This document shows positions 35,476 through 44,331 of a stretch of 64,000 nucleotides of DNA, one piece after another. The position numbers and the translations under genes are program-made. Position 1 is the first letter of the stretch; the number at the start of each line of letters is the position of its first letter. Source of the DNA: JANSYL01 sp965229695 (GTDB lineage: Bacteria > Pseudomonadota > Alphaproteobacteria > Rhodobacterales > Rhodobacteraceae); the NCBI GenBank assembly GCA_965229695.1, contig OZ245921.1, forward strand, positions 2,108,001-2,172,000, given 5' to 3'. The notes beneath the pieces are model-generated. The model saw nothing but the letters and a program-made list of their open reading frames with translations. It did not search any database and had not been told where the DNA came from.

Positions 35476-36402
35476 ATGCCCCAGGATCACACAGCCGGAT
35501 CGCGCCCCACGCGTGTGGTCTTTATTACGGGGCCCTCGGGCGCGGGCCGCAGCACCGCGATCAACGCCTTAGAAGATGCCGGGTTCGAGGCGATTGATAA
35601 CCTGCCGCTCAGCCTGCTGCCGCGCTTGTTGGACGGCCCGCCACCCGAACGCCCCTTGGCCCTTGGCACCGACGCGCGCAACCGCGATTTTAGCGCCAAA
35701 GGGCTGGTCTCGGCCTTTGAGCGTCTGTCGGCGAGCCCGGGGATCTTGCCCGACCTCGTGTACCTAGATTGCGATGCCGAGGTGTTGCAGCGCCGCTATT
35801 CCGAAACCCGCCGCCGCCACCCGCTGGCCCCTGACGCCGCGCCCGCCGCTGGCATCGCCATCGAACGCGACCTCTTGGGTCTTGTCCGCACCCGATCCAG
35901 CGTGCTGATCGACACCACCCGCCTGACCCCCCATGATCTGCGCGAAGAGATGACGCGCCTTTTCGCCCCCGACGGGGCCGCGCGCCTGGCGGTCACGGTC
36001 ACGTCCTTTAGCTACCGCCGCGGCCTGCCCACCGGCGCCGATCTGGTGTTCGACTGCCGATTTCTGCGCAACCCGCATTGGGCGCCCGAACTGCGCCCCT
36101 TCGACGGTCGCGATGCCAATGTGCAGGATTACATCGCCGAAGATGCCCGCTTCGGGCCGTTTCGCACCCAGGTCATCGATTTCGCCAATCTGCTGCTGCC
36201 GGCCTTCCAAGACGAAGGCAAAAGCCATCTAACGATTGCTTTTGGTTGCACCGGCGGAAAGCACAGATCGGTCGCAATGGCCGAGATTCTGTCGCGCCAC
36301 CTTGCAGAACAGGGGTGGCAGGTGTCTAAAAGACATCGGGAAGTGGATGAGCGTCGCGCCGAACCCGGTGCATCAACGCCCATGACAGAGGCGAAAGCTT
36401 GA
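35476..36402 (+). CDS. rapZ: RNase adapter RapZ / nucleotide-binding protein YvcJ family
   Basis: The 308-residue protein has the P-loop GPSGAGRS (residues 19-26), in which the usual lysine is Arg25, and the C-terminal conserved GCTGGKHRSVAMAEI segment of the family. In enterobacteria RapZ senses glucosamine-6-phosphate and guides RNase E to a small RNA; in alphaproteobacteria the role is open, but the linkage to hprK and PTS genes is conserved. The next gene starts inside its stop codon (TTGA). Confidence 0.92.
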   Translation: MPQDHTAGSRPTRVVFITGPSGAGRSTAINALEDAGFEAIDNLPLSLLPRLLDGPPPERPLALGTDARNRDFSAKGLVSAFERLSASPGILPDLVYLDCDAEVLQRRYSETRRRHPLAPDAAPAAGIAIERDLLGLVRTRSSVLIDTTRLTPHDLREEMTRLFAPDGAARLAVTVTSFSYRRGLPTGADLVFDCRFLRNPHWAPELRPFDGRDANVQDYIAEDARFGPFRTQVIDFANLLLPAFQDEGKSHLTIAFGCTGGKHRSVAMAEILSRHLAEQGWQVSKRHREVDERRAEPGASTPMTEAKA

Positions 36403-36791
36403 TCGGTATCGTGATCGTGGCCCATGGCGGGCTGGCCCCAGAACTGAAGCGGGCGACAGAACATGTGGTGGGGCGACAGGCGGCAATGGTCGCCATTTCG
36501 ATCGGCCCCGAAGATGATCGCGCGGCCCGCACGCGCGAGATTTGCGATGCTGCCGACCAGGTGGATGGCGGCACCGGCGTCGTGGTGGTCACCGATATGT
36601 ATGGCGGCTCGCCCTCGAACCTCAGCCTAACAGCTTGCCGCCCGTCGAACCGCAAGATTTTGACCGGGGTGAATTTGCCGATGCTGATCAAGCTGGCAAA
36701 GTCGCGCCATCTGCCGGTCGAGGATGCGGTCGCGCGCGCAGCCGAAGCCGGGCGGCGCTATATCAACAGTTTCGACGGAGCCCGGGAATGA
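36399..36791 (+). CDS. ptsM: PTS EIIA component, mannose family (regulatory)
   Basis: The 130-residue protein has the EIIA-Man fold with the phospho-accepting His at H9 in GIVIVAHGG and the DMYGGSPSNLSL loop. No EIIB or EIIC permease gene is near, so it likely acts as a signalling phosphate acceptor rather than in sugar uptake. The start is TTG 36399 overlapping the rapZ stop; its stop overlaps the HPr start as ATGA. Translation of hprK-rapZ-ptsM-ptsH is therefore tightly linked. Confidence 0.9.
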   Translation: MIGIVIVAHGGLAPELKRATEHVVGRQAAMVAISIGPEDDRAARTREICDAADQVDGGTGVVVVTDMYGGSPSNLSLTACRPSNRKILTGVNLPMLIKLAKSRHLPVEDAVARAAEAGRRYINSFDGARE

Positions 36792-37069
36792 GCCAAGAGC
36801 CGATCATCCGCAAATTGGACATTGTGAATGTAAAGGGTTTGCATGCCCGCGCCTCGGCCAAATTCGTCGAGGTGGTCGAAGATCACCAGGCCGACGCAAC
36901 GGTGCGGCGCGATGGGCTATCAGCCGCCGGAGATTCGATTATGGGCCTTTTAATGTTGGCAGCGTCCATGGGAACCTCTATTGAAGTCGAGATCGACGGA
37001 CCGGAGGCCGAAAAGCTGTCCGAAGCCTTGGCCGCGTTGGTTGCGGACCGGTTTGGCGAAGAAAACTGA
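36788..37069 (+). CDS. ptsH: HPr phosphocarrier protein
   Basis: The 93-residue protein has the active-site His at H19 in VKGLHARASAKF and the regulatory Ser at S50 in GDSIMGLLML, so it can be phosphorylated both by EI and by HprK. The start at 36788 overlaps the ptsM stop. The longer open frame through ptsM is out of frame with that gene and is not real. Enzyme I is not in the window. Confidence 0.94.
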   Translation: MSQEPIIRKLDIVNVKGLHARASAKFVEVVEDHQADATVRRDGLSAAGDSIMGLLMLAASMGTSIEVEIDGPEAEKLSEALAALVADRFGEEN

Positions 37070-37111
37070 CCGGGGTTCGGGACGGCAAAGAACCGTATGT
37101 GACGAGGGCGC

Positions 37112-38023
37112 GTGACCGACACCAGTTCACGAAGAATTTCTGCCCCGCGGCCAGGCTTGTTGCCCGGGCATGAACGCGTCTATGACCGCGCGTCGCTGAC
37201 CTATGCGAACTCCTTTGGCAGTCCTTGGACCCGTACCGCGATCAAAACCATTGAATGGATGACCGGCAAGATCTCGATCCTGCGCCGCGTGCGCCAGTTC
37301 GAGAAACTGGGTGAGGTGACGGGCCAGGCCTTCTGGCCCGCGACCATGAAGATCATGGGGATCGATCTGCAAACCCCAGAGTCGCAGCTTGACCGCATCC
37401 CGACCGACGGGCCGGTGGTCTTTGTGGCCAATCACCCCCATGGCCTGGTCGATGGCATGATCCTGGCTGATCTGATCGGGCGCCGCCGCCCCGATTATCG
37501 CATCCTGACCCGCGCCCTGCTGACCGGCTTGGATGAAAGCGCGGCCAGCTACATGATTTCGGTGCCCTTCCCCCACGATCCTGACGCGCAGGAAAAAATG
37601 CTGCAAATGCGCGCCGCTGCCATGGCGCATTTGGATCAAAAGGGGCTGATCGCGCTTTTCCCCTCGGGGGCGGTCGCCGCCTCGGACGCGGCCTTTGGCC
37701 CGGCAATTGAGGGGGAATGGAACGTCTTCACCGCCAAGATGATCCGCAAATCCGGCGCCACGATTGTGCCCTGCTTTTTCACCGGCTCAAATTCGCGCTG
37801 GTATCAGATCGCCAATCGGATTTCGCCCGTGCTGCGCCAGGGCCTGCTGATCCACGAAGTTGTGCACAGCTTTGACAAGCCGCAGGCCCCAATCATCGGC
37901 AACCCGATCACGCCCGATCAATGGGAAGATCGGATCGGAAAGCCGCGTGACTTCATGGCATGGCTGCGGGAATGGACGATCTCGCTCAAAGACGATCCGG
38001 ATAAAACCTTCACCGCGCCTTAG
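37112..38023 (+). CDS. lysophospholipid acyltransferase-family protein
   Basis: The 303-residue protein has a PlsC-type motif NHPHGLVDGMILADLI (H-x4-D at about residue 109) and the second acyltransferase block ALFPSGAVAASD near residue 184, then GSNSRWYQIAN. Such enzymes add acyl chains to lysophosphatidate or ornithine lipids at the inner membrane; the acceptor cannot be read. The start is GTG 37112, 42 bp after ptsH. Its stop overlaps the opposing gene by 4 nt. Confidence 0.8.
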   Translation: MTDTSSRRISAPRPGLLPGHERVYDRASLTYANSFGSPWTRTAIKTIEWMTGKISILRRVRQFEKLGEVTGQAFWPATMKIMGIDLQTPESQLDRIPTDGPVVFVANHPHGLVDGMILADLIGRRRPDYRILTRALLTGLDESAASYMISVPFPHDPDAQEKMLQMRAAAMAHLDQKGLIALFPSGAVAASDAAFGPAIEGEWNVFTAKMIRKSGATIVPCFFTGSNSRWYQIANRISPVLRQGLLIHEVVHSFDKPQAPIIGNPITPDQWEDRIGKPRDFMAWLREWTISLKDDPDKTFTAP

Positions 38024-38895
38024 CGCGTGGGCACCGGCACCTCGCCCCGATAATCGTAAAAACCACGGTCGGTTTTGCGGCCCAGCCACCCGGCTTCGAC
38101 ATATTTGGTCAGCAAGGGGCAGGGGCGGTATTTCGTATCCGCCAGCCCGTCATGCAGCACGTTCATGATCGCCAGGCAGGTATCCAGCCCAATAAAATCC
38201 GCCAGTTCCAGCGGCCCCATCGGGTGGTTCGTGCCCAGTTTCATCGCCATGTCGATCGAGGTGACATTCCCCACCCCTTCATAAAGCGTATAGACCGCTT
38301 CGTTGATCATCGGCATCAGGATGCGATTGACGATAAAGGCCGGAAAATCTTCGGCCGTGGCGGCGGTTTTGTTCAGCCGATCCACCACCGATTTGCAGGC
38401 TTGAAACGTCTCTTCATCGGTGGCGATGCCCCGGATCAACTCGACCAGTTGCATCACCGGCACCGGGTTCATGAAATGGAACCCCATGAACTTTTCGGGC
38501 CGGTCCGTGCGGCTCGCCAGCCGCGTGATCGAAATTGATGAGGTATTCGAGGTCAGGATCGTCTCAGGCTTCAGATGCGGCAGCAGATCTTCGAAAATCG
38601 CCTGTTTCACGGTTTCGCGCTCGGTCGCCGCTTCGATGATCAAATCCGATGATCCAAGCTCGGTCAGCACCTGGGTTGTTTGAATACGCCCCATGGCGGC
38701 GGCCATATCCGCATCGGTGATTTTCCCCCGGCTGGCCTGACGCCCCATATTGCGTTCGATCAGCGACACAGCCGCCGACAGCGCATCGGCGCTGATATCG
38801 GTCATCACCACATCGTAGCCCGCCAGCGCGCAGACATGGGCAATGCCGTTGCCCATCTGTCCTGCCCCAACCACACCGATCTTCGAGATGTCCAT
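38020..38895 (-). CDS. 3-hydroxybutyryl-CoA dehydrogenase
   Basis: The 291-residue protein has the NAD-binding motif VGAGQMGNGIAHVCALAG near residue 9, then the catalytic His/Glu segment FMGFHFMNPVPVMQLVELI near residue 136 and HPMGPLELADFIGLD near residue 225. It interconverts 3-hydroxybutyryl-CoA and acetoacetyl-CoA. In Rhodobacteraceae this class feeds PHB synthesis, the ethylmalonyl-CoA pathway or butyrate metabolism. It sits upstream of, and opposite to, the DUF6473 gene. Confidence 0.93.
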   Translation of the reverse strand: MDISKIGVVGAGQMGNGIAHVCALAGYDVVMTDISADALSAAVSLIERNMGRQASRGKITDADMAAAMGRIQTTQVLTELGSSDLIIEAATERETVKQAIFEDLLPHLKPETILTSNTSSISITRLASRTDRPEKFMGFHFMNPVPVMQLVELIRGIATDEETFQACKSVVDRLNKTAATAEDFPAFIVNRILMPMINEAVYTLYEGVGNVTSIDMAMKLGTNHPMGPLELADFIGLDTCLAIMNVLHDGLADTKYRPCPLLTKYVEAGWLGRKTDRGFYDYRGEVPVPTR

Positions 38896-39105
38896 GCCTG
38901 CCTCATCGCCTCACTGGCCAATTCGTGCGCAGCATAGGGTGTCGGGTGCCGCAATAACAAGGGTTTGCGCCGCGCCAAAGCGGCGCGGGGTGAAAAGCCC
39001 GGTTTTCCGAAAAGTTTTTTCAAAATAACGGCTTAGCATTTTGGAAATGCCTGTTGCGGCAGCCTGGGCCCGGGTGAGTCTCTTAGGTGTGGGAGCACTG
39101 GTATT

Positions 39106-39930
39106 ATGAGTTTTGAGAAAAGGGGGCATATGCCCCTTGAATATCAATCCGTGGCCTATCCCGGATCGGTCCTACGGTTTCGTGGCCCCGAACAGGATTT
39201 GCACGATCCTTACGTCTTGTGCCTGGGCGGGTCCGAAACCTTTGGCCGCTTCATCTACGCGCCTTACAGCGCCCAGTTGGATGAGGTTTTGGACCTGCGG
39301 GTGGTCAATATGGGGGTGATGAATGCGGGCCTTGATGTGCTGATGCGCGACCCGGCCATCACCGCCGCAACCGATGGCGCGCAGGCCGTGGTTCTGCAAA
39401 TCACCGGCGCGCATAATATGTCGAACCGCTTTTACACCGTGCATCCGCGCCGCAATGACCGCTTTCTCAAGGCCACAACGATGCTGCGCACGATCTACCC
39501 CGAGGTCGACTTTACCGAGTTTCACTTCACCCGCCACATGCTGACCCATCTGAAATCGATCTCGCAAGATCGCTTCTCCCTGATCCGGACCGAACTTCAG
39601 ACCGCCTGGGCCGCCCGCATGGCGCGGTTTCTTTCGAAAACCACGGCCCCGGTGCATCTGCTGTGGCTGTCGAACCGCTGCCCTTGCGAAACCGATCACG
39701 GGCGCGGGCTGGGCGGTGACCCGCTTTTCGTGAGCGAGGCGTTGCTGGATCAGGTCCGCGCCCATGCGGCCTCGATGACTTTGGCGGTGTCCGACCAGAA
39801 ACGCACCAAGAAACACGCCACCCAAGGCATGTTCTTCGCCGCGCGGGAGGAGGCCGCCGCCCGCGCCCTGCCGGGCCCCGAAGCGCATGATCGCGCCGCC
39901 ACAGCGTTGAAACGGCGATTGGCCATGTAA
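39106..39930 (+). CDS. DUF6473 family protein
   Basis: The 274-residue protein begins with MSFEKRGHMPLEYQSVAYPG and then CLGGSETFGRF near residue 41, like the first block of SGNH hydrolases, followed by VVNMGVMNAGLDVL near residue 66 and an HNMSNRFYTVHPRRNDRF stretch near 104. DUF6473 proteins are common in Rhodobacteraceae and have no known function; a hydrolase or sulfotransferase-like fold is possible. It has its own 210 bp leader and is followed by a bidirectional terminator. Confidence 0.7.
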   Translation: MSFEKRGHMPLEYQSVAYPGSVLRFRGPEQDLHDPYVLCLGGSETFGRFIYAPYSAQLDEVLDLRVVNMGVMNAGLDVLMRDPAITAATDGAQAVVLQITGAHNMSNRFYTVHPRRNDRFLKATTMLRTIYPEVDFTEFHFTRHMLTHLKSISQDRFSLIRTELQTAWAARMARFLSKTTAPVHLLWLSNRCPCETDHGRGLGGDPLFVSEALLDQVRAHAASMTLAVSDQKRTKKHATQGMFFAAREEAAARALPGPEAHDRAATALKRRLAM

Positions 39931-39932
39931 AA

Positions 39933-39955
39933 GGGCCGCCCAAATCGGACGGCCC
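39933..39955 (-). terminator. terminator between DUF6473 gene and etfA
   Basis: GGGCCGCCC (39933-39941) and GGACGGCCC (39947-39955) form a 9 bp stem with a 5 nt loop. In minus-strand RNA the odd pair is a G-U wobble and the stem is followed by UUUU, which suits etfBA termination. In plus-strand RNA the same pair is a mismatch and the following T content is lower, so it may act weakly for the DUF6473 gene too. Confidence 0.7.
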
Positions 39956-39982
39956 TCAAATCTTGTGGTTTGACCTAGGCGA

Positions 39983-40909
39983 TCAAAGCTTCTCGGTCAG
40001 CTCCGGCACGGCGTCGAACAGATCGGCGACCAGGCCGTAATCCGCAACTTGGAAGATCGGCGCTTCCTCGTCTTTGTTGATGGCGACGATGACCTTGCTG
40101 TCCTTCATGCCCGCCAGGTGCTGGATCGCCCCCGAGATGCCGACCGCAACATAAAGCTCGGGTGCCACAACCTTACCGGTCTGGCCCACCTGCCAATCGT
40201 TCGGCGCATAGCCCGAATCGACCGCGGCCCGGCTGGCGCCAACGGCGGCGCCCAGCTTGTCGGCCAGGCCTTCGATCAGCGCGAACTGCTCTTCCGAGCC
40301 GACGCCGCGACCGCCGGAGACGACGATCCCCGCGCTGGTCAGTTCGGGGCGGTCGCTTGCAGCCACCTTGTCCTCAACCCATTCGCTCAGGCCCGGATTG
40401 CCAGCGGCATCGATCATCTCAACCGGGGCCGCGTTGCCCGTGCCCGCCGCATCAAAGGTCGAAGTCCGGAAGGTCACGACCTTTTTCGCGTCCGAGGATT
40501 TCACGGTCTGAATCGCGTTGCCCGCATAGATCGGGCGCTCAAACGTGTCGGCATCGACAACGCCCGAGGCGTCCGAAATCACCATCACATCCAAAAGCGC
40601 CGCCACGCGCGGCATGATGTTTTTCGCATCCGTCGTCGCCGGGGCCACGATGTGGCTGTAATCGCCGGCCAGGCTGACGATCAGATCGGCGGTCGGTTCG
40701 GCCAGGCGGTGGCCCAGCACGTCATCCTCGGCGCAGAGCACTTTGGCCACGCCGTCGATCGTCGCCGCCGCCTCAGCCGCGGCTTTGGCCGATGCACCTG
40801 CACACAGCACGGTGACCTCACCCAACTGGGCCGCCGCGCTGACCGCTTTCGAGGTTGCATCCATCGCCAGCTCACCGCTGGTCACTTCTGCCAGTAGCAA
40901 AACAGCCAT
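39983..40909 (-). CDS. etfA: electron transfer flavoprotein alpha subunit
   Basis: The 308-residue protein has the ETF-alpha C-terminal FAD-binding signature (YVAVGISGAIQHLAGMKDSK then VIVAINKDEEAPIFQVADY) and the SGGRGVGSEEQF block. With EtfB it accepts electrons from acyl-CoA dehydrogenases (such as the Mcd-like enzyme in this window) and passes them to ETF-ubiquinone oxidoreductase. Its ATG overlaps the etfB stop (TGATG), giving a two-gene operon with a terminator downstream. Confidence 0.96.
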   Translation of the reverse strand: MAVLLLAEVTSGELAMDATSKAVSAAAQLGEVTVLCAGASAKAAAEAAATIDGVAKVLCAEDDVLGHRLAEPTADLIVSLAGDYSHIVAPATTDAKNIMPRVAALLDVMVISDASGVVDADTFERPIYAGNAIQTVKSSDAKKVVTFRTSTFDAAGTGNAAPVEMIDAAGNPGLSEWVEDKVAASDRPELTSAGIVVSGGRGVGSEEQFALIEGLADKLGAAVGASRAAVDSGYAPNDWQVGQTGKVVAPELYVAVGISGAIQHLAGMKDSKVIVAINKDEEAPIFQVADYGLVADLFDAVPELTEKL

Positions 40910-41670
40910 CAGATCACCCCCGCATCGTCTTTGAGTTTCTGGATCAGCTCATCGACCGAGCCAACTTTCACACCGGCCTGGCGCGCCTCGGGCTCGGAGG
41001 TTTTGATCACCTCCAGGCGCGGCGCGACATCGACGCCGTAATCGGCGGCGGTTTTCTCATCCAGCGGCTTTTTCTTCGCCTTCATGATGTTGGGCAGCGA
41101 CGCATAGCGCGGCTCGTTCAGGCGCAGGTCCACGGTGATGATCGCGGGCATCTTCACGCTGATCGTCTGCAACCCGCCATCAACCTCGCGCGTGACCTTG
41201 GCGGTGTCGCCGTCGATATCAACTTCCGAGGCAAAGGTGCCCTGCGACCAACCCAGCAGCGCCGACAGCATCTGCCCGGTGGCGTTCATGTCATTGTCGA
41301 TGGCCTGCTTGCCCGCCAGAACCAGGCCGGGCTGCTCTTCATCGATCACGGCTTTCAGGATTTTGGCGACGGCCAGCGGCTCGATATCGGTGTGCACATC
41401 GTCTGCGGCAACCACCAGAATGGCGCGGTCGGCACCCATGGCCAGCGCGGTGCGCAGGGTTTCTTGCGCCTGCTTCACCCCGATCGAAACCGCGACAACC
41501 TCATCGGCTTTGCCGGCCTCTTTCAGACGGATCGCTTCTTCGACTGCAATCTCGTCGAACGGGTTCATCGACATCTTCACATTCGCAAGATCGACACCGC
41601 TGCCATCCGCCTTCACACGGACCTTCACGTTATAGTCGATCACGCGTTTTACAGGCACCAGCACCTTCAT
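40909..41670 (-). CDS. etfB: electron transfer flavoprotein beta subunit
   Basis: The 253-residue protein starts MKVLVPVKRVIDYNVKVRVK and contains NPFDEIAVEEAIRLKE and VLAGKQAIDNDMNATGQ, the standard ETF-beta blocks including the AMP-binding region and the recognition loop near residue 195 (RYASLPNIMKAKKKPL). The ATG at 41670 is preferred over a start ten codons upstream because it gives the universal N-terminus. It is the first gene of etfBA. Confidence 0.96.
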   Translation of the reverse strand: MKVLVPVKRVIDYNVKVRVKADGSGVDLANVKMSMNPFDEIAVEEAIRLKEAGKADEVVAVSIGVKQAQETLRTALAMGADRAILVVAADDVHTDIEPLAVAKILKAVIDEEQPGLVLAGKQAIDNDMNATGQMLSALLGWSQGTFASEVDIDGDTAKVTREVDGGLQTISVKMPAIITVDLRLNEPRYASLPNIMKAKKKPLDEKTAADYGVDVAPRLEVIKTSEPEARQAGVKVGSVDELIQKLKDDAGVI

Positions 41671-41797
41671 CGCCGCGTCTCCTCTGTCACGCCGGGGCAT
41701 TGCCCCAAAAACTCGTCAGCGGAGTGTTAGACGCTTCGTGCAGTGCAGAATAGGTCAAAATCGACGCGGGATGGTCGTTCGACGCCGCGTCAGAACC

Positions 41798-42457
41798 TCA
41801 AACCGGGCTATGGGCGGCGGAAAGCTCGACCAGAATGGCCCCGTAACAGACCGCCGTCGCCACCAGAACAAAGATATGCCAGATGGTGTTATGGAAAGGC
41901 AGCTGGTGCCAAAGCAGGAAAATCACCCCCACCGAATACAGCACACCCCCCGCCAGCAAGAGCCAGAAACCCGCCGGGCTCAGGTTGCTGAGCATCGGCC
42001 AACCCCACACCACACAGGCCCAGCCAAGCAGCAGGTACAAGATCACCGGCAGCCCGATCCGCTGTTTCACGCTAAACAGGATCAATGAGGCACCGGCCAC
42101 AGCCCCACCCCAAATCGCCGCCAGCAACCCCAACTGCCCTGCCGATAGGGCGATAAAGGGCGTATAGGTGCCCGCGATTTTCAGATAGATCGCCGATTGA
42201 TCGAAACGGCGCAGCCGATCTGACCATTCTACATGGGTGATCAGGTTATAAAGCGCCGAACAGACCAGCATCGCCAGCAGGGTCACGGCATAAACCGTCA
42301 TCGCCAGGATCAGGCCCGGGTCTTGCACCCAGATCGCCGCCAGCGCGATCAATAGCGGCCCGCCAACCAAAGCTGCGCTAATGCCCGCGCCATGCACCAT
42401 GGCATCCGAGACATATTCAGCTTTGCTATAGCTGCGCATTTCTTTGACGTGGCTCAT
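41798..42457 (-). CDS. haemolysin III / PAQR family membrane protein
   Basis: The 219-residue protein has seven predicted membrane helices. It carries the family residues SDAMVHGAG near residue 17, CSALYNLITH near residue 66, DQSAIYLKIAGTYTPF near residue 85 and the C-terminal HQLPFHNTIWHIFVL His pair, which together form the PAQR metal site. The usual annotation is haemolysin III, although haemolysis is rarely shown. Confidence 0.88.
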   Translation of the reverse strand: MSHVKEMRSYSKAEYVSDAMVHGAGISAALVGGPLLIALAAIWVQDPGLILAMTVYAVTLLAMLVCSALYNLITHVEWSDRLRRFDQSAIYLKIAGTYTPFIALSAGQLGLLAAIWGGAVAGASLILFSVKQRIGLPVILYLLLGWACVVWGWPMLSNLSPAGFWLLLAGGVLYSVGVIFLLWHQLPFHNTIWHIFVLVATAVCYGAILVELSAAHSPV

Positions 42458-42597
42458 TCCCTAAAGATAAGCATTCTATGCGGCAAAACTATGCCGCCGC
42501 GACGTCAAGTAACGGGTCATCTCGGCAAACGAATGCCACACCCGTGTGGTTTTTCGCTCTTCCCTCCGCCGGTCTTGCTATCGCAAGCCCGCCGCTT

Positions 42598-43170
42598 TCA
42601 GCGGTTCGCTCCGGGAACCCACAAAACGTCGTCTTGGCCGTCGTTGTTGGCGATGCGCCCGGCCACAAAGAACCAATCCGACAGACGATTCAGGTATTTC
42701 ACCCCGTTCGGGTTCACCGATTCGACCGTGCCCAATTCCACGCTCAATCGCTCGGCCCGGCGCGCGACCGTCCGGCAGATGTGCAAATGCGCCGCCAAAG
42801 CGGACCCGCCGGGCAGGATGAAGCTGCGCAAAGGCGCCAGTTTGGCGTTCATCACGTCAATCTCGGCCTCAAGCCGCAGCACCTGCGCCTCGACCACGCG
42901 CAAGGGCGGGTATTCGCGCTCGGCATCCATTTCCATATTCGGGGTGCACAGATCGGCCCCCAGATCGAACAGGTCGTTCTGGATCGCTGCCAGTTGCGTA
43001 TCCATTTCCCCCTCGGCATGCAGCCGCGCCATGCCAAGCGTGGCGTTCAGCTCATCGACCGTGCCATAGGCCGCCACCCGCTGCGAATGCTTGGCCACCC
43101 GGCTGCCATCGCCCAGCGCGGTTTCGCCCGCGTCACCGGTTTTGGTGTAAATCTTGTTCAAAACCACCAT
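42598..43170 (-). CDS. cob(I)yrinic acid a,c-diamide / cob(I)alamin adenosyltransferase, PduO type
   Basis: The 190-residue protein is a PduO-type ATP:corrinoid adenosyltransferase: the N-terminal KIYTKTGDAGETALGDGSRV binds ATP, with YGTVDELNATLGMAR following and HICRTVARRAER near residue 128. It makes the adenosylcobalamin needed by methylmalonyl- and ethylmalonyl-CoA mutases, consistent with an ethylmalonyl-CoA pathway in this organism. A small HIG1-type gene lies 3 bp upstream and may share its transcript. Confidence 0.93.
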   Translation of the reverse strand: MVVLNKIYTKTGDAGETALGDGSRVAKHSQRVAAYGTVDELNATLGMARLHAEGEMDTQLAAIQNDLFDLGADLCTPNMEMDAEREYPPLRVVEAQVLRLEAEIDVMNAKLAPLRSFILPGGSALAAHLHICRTVARRAERLSVELGTVESVNPNGVKYLNRLSDWFFVAGRIANNDGQDDVLWVPGANR

Positions 43171-43173
43171 GGC

Positions 43174-43383
43174 TCAGCCCCCCGATTGCCCGCGCACAAA
43201 CACAAACGCCATGATCAGCACCACGGCCACAAACTGCGCGATCAGGCGCCAGCGCATGAATTTGTTGGAATTGTTGCGCGCATATTCCCCGCCCCGGCGG
43301 AACGAGTTGATGCCCATCATCAGGATCGCCAAAACGATCAAACAGGCAATGACGGCGGCAACTAAAAGCGGGTCTTGTAACAC
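43174..43383 (-). CDS. small HIG1-type twin-transmembrane protein
   Basis: The 69-residue protein has two hydrophobic helices (about residues 6-23 and 47-64) separated by a polar loop NSFRRGGEYARNNSNKFMRW. The helix-loop-helix layout and the MRWRLIAQF segment fit the HIG1 domain, seen in cytochrome oxidase-associated factors. The start is GTG 43383 behind a strong AGGAGG; a longer frame upstream lacks such a site. It lies 3 bp before the adenosyltransferase gene. Confidence 0.7.
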   Translation of the reverse strand: MLQDPLLVAAVIACLIVLAILMMGINSFRRGGEYARNNSNKFMRWRLIAQFVAVVLIMAFVFVRGQSGG

Positions 43384-43433
43384 GTGATCCTCCTGATCTG
43401 CGAGCCGTGACTTAGCAGGGCTATCGCAAAAGG

Positions 43434-44258
43434 CTAGATTTTTGACACAACCCAATCTTGCAGCCGGTCCGGCAGCACACGGGTCAGCACCGCCGCGATA
43501 TAGGCCGGAACGGTGATGTAATAGCGGGTGCGCGGCCGGGGGGCTTCGATGGCGTGGATCAGTTTCTTCACCACCGCCGCCGCGGGCAGTTCGAACGCAT
43601 CGGGTCTGTCGCTGGTCCGCCGCGCCATGAAACTGGTGCGGTAAAACGCGGCGTGTCGCGAGGTGTCGGGCTCAATCCACCGGTCGAATTCTTTCGAGGA
43701 GTTGTGCCGAAAATCCGAGGTGACGGGCCCGGTGTTCAGGATCGACAGATGCACGCCCGTGCCGCGCAGCTCCACCCGCATGGTGTTGGTCATGCCTTCG
43801 ATCGCGTGTTTCGTCGCCACATAGGCCGACCGCCATTGCAGCGGCGTATACCCCACGACCGAGGAATGCATGACGATCCGCCCGCTGCCTTGCGCCAGCA
43901 TCACCGGGATCGCCAGCCGTGTCAGCTGATGCGGCCCAAAGACATTGCTGTGAAACACATGTTCCAACGCCGCGCGCGGCAGGTCTTCACCCGCGCCCGA
44001 CATGCCGTGGCCGCCATTGTTAAACAGCGCATCCATGCGCCCGCCGGTGATCTCCAACGCGGCGTCCCACCCCGCGGCAACGCTGTCCGGGTCGCCATGG
44101 TCGATCTGAACCGCGTCAAACCCTTCATCCCGCCGTGCGGCCACATCCGCCTCCTTGCGGCAGGCGGCAATCACGCGCCACCCGCGCGCCTTCAACGTGC
44201 GCGCCGCTTCCAGGCCGATGCCAGAAGAACAGCCAGTGATAAGAATGTCGCCGCTCAT
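43434..44258 (-). CDS. short-chain dehydrogenase of unknown substrate
   Basis: The 274-residue SDR has TGCSSGIG near residue 8, a Ser in VMHSSVVGY near residue 135 and YVATK (Tyr/Lys) near 150. The usual NNAG motif reads NNGG. Membrane-like segments appear near the C-terminus (ITVPAYIAAVLTRVLPDRL), as in retinol-dehydrogenase-like SDRs. Oxidoreduction of a lipid or steroid-like alcohol is plausible but not shown. Confidence 0.82.
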   Translation of the reverse strand: MSGDILITGCSSGIGLEAARTLKARGWRVIAACRKEADVAARRDEGFDAVQIDHGDPDSVAAGWDAALEITGGRMDALFNNGGHGMSGAGEDLPRAALEHVFHSNVFGPHQLTRLAIPVMLAQGSGRIVMHSSVVGYTPLQWRSAYVATKHAIEGMTNTMRVELRGTGVHLSILNTGPVTSDFRHNSSKEFDRWIEPDTSRHAAFYRTSFMARRTSDRPDAFELPAAAVVKKLIHAIEAPRPRTRYYITVPAYIAAVLTRVLPDRLQDWVVSKI

Positions 44259-44331
44259 GGGTTTCCGAATGCTGATGTCACCACAGCCTGCCTAGGCGAG
44301 GGCGCGCCTTTGGGCAACCAATGCGTGAGGA

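Noticed and set aside
38967..38986. GCGCCGC-GCCAAA-GCGGCGC hairpin in the 210 bp before the DUF6473 gene
   Set aside because: It lies upstream of both divergent genes, where a terminator has nothing to end; no second element supports an operator role.
42574..42587. CTTGC-TATC-GCAAG hairpin after the adenosyltransferase gene as a terminator
   Set aside because: The 5 bp core is short, the flanking extension has a mismatch, and there is no T-run on the minus strand.
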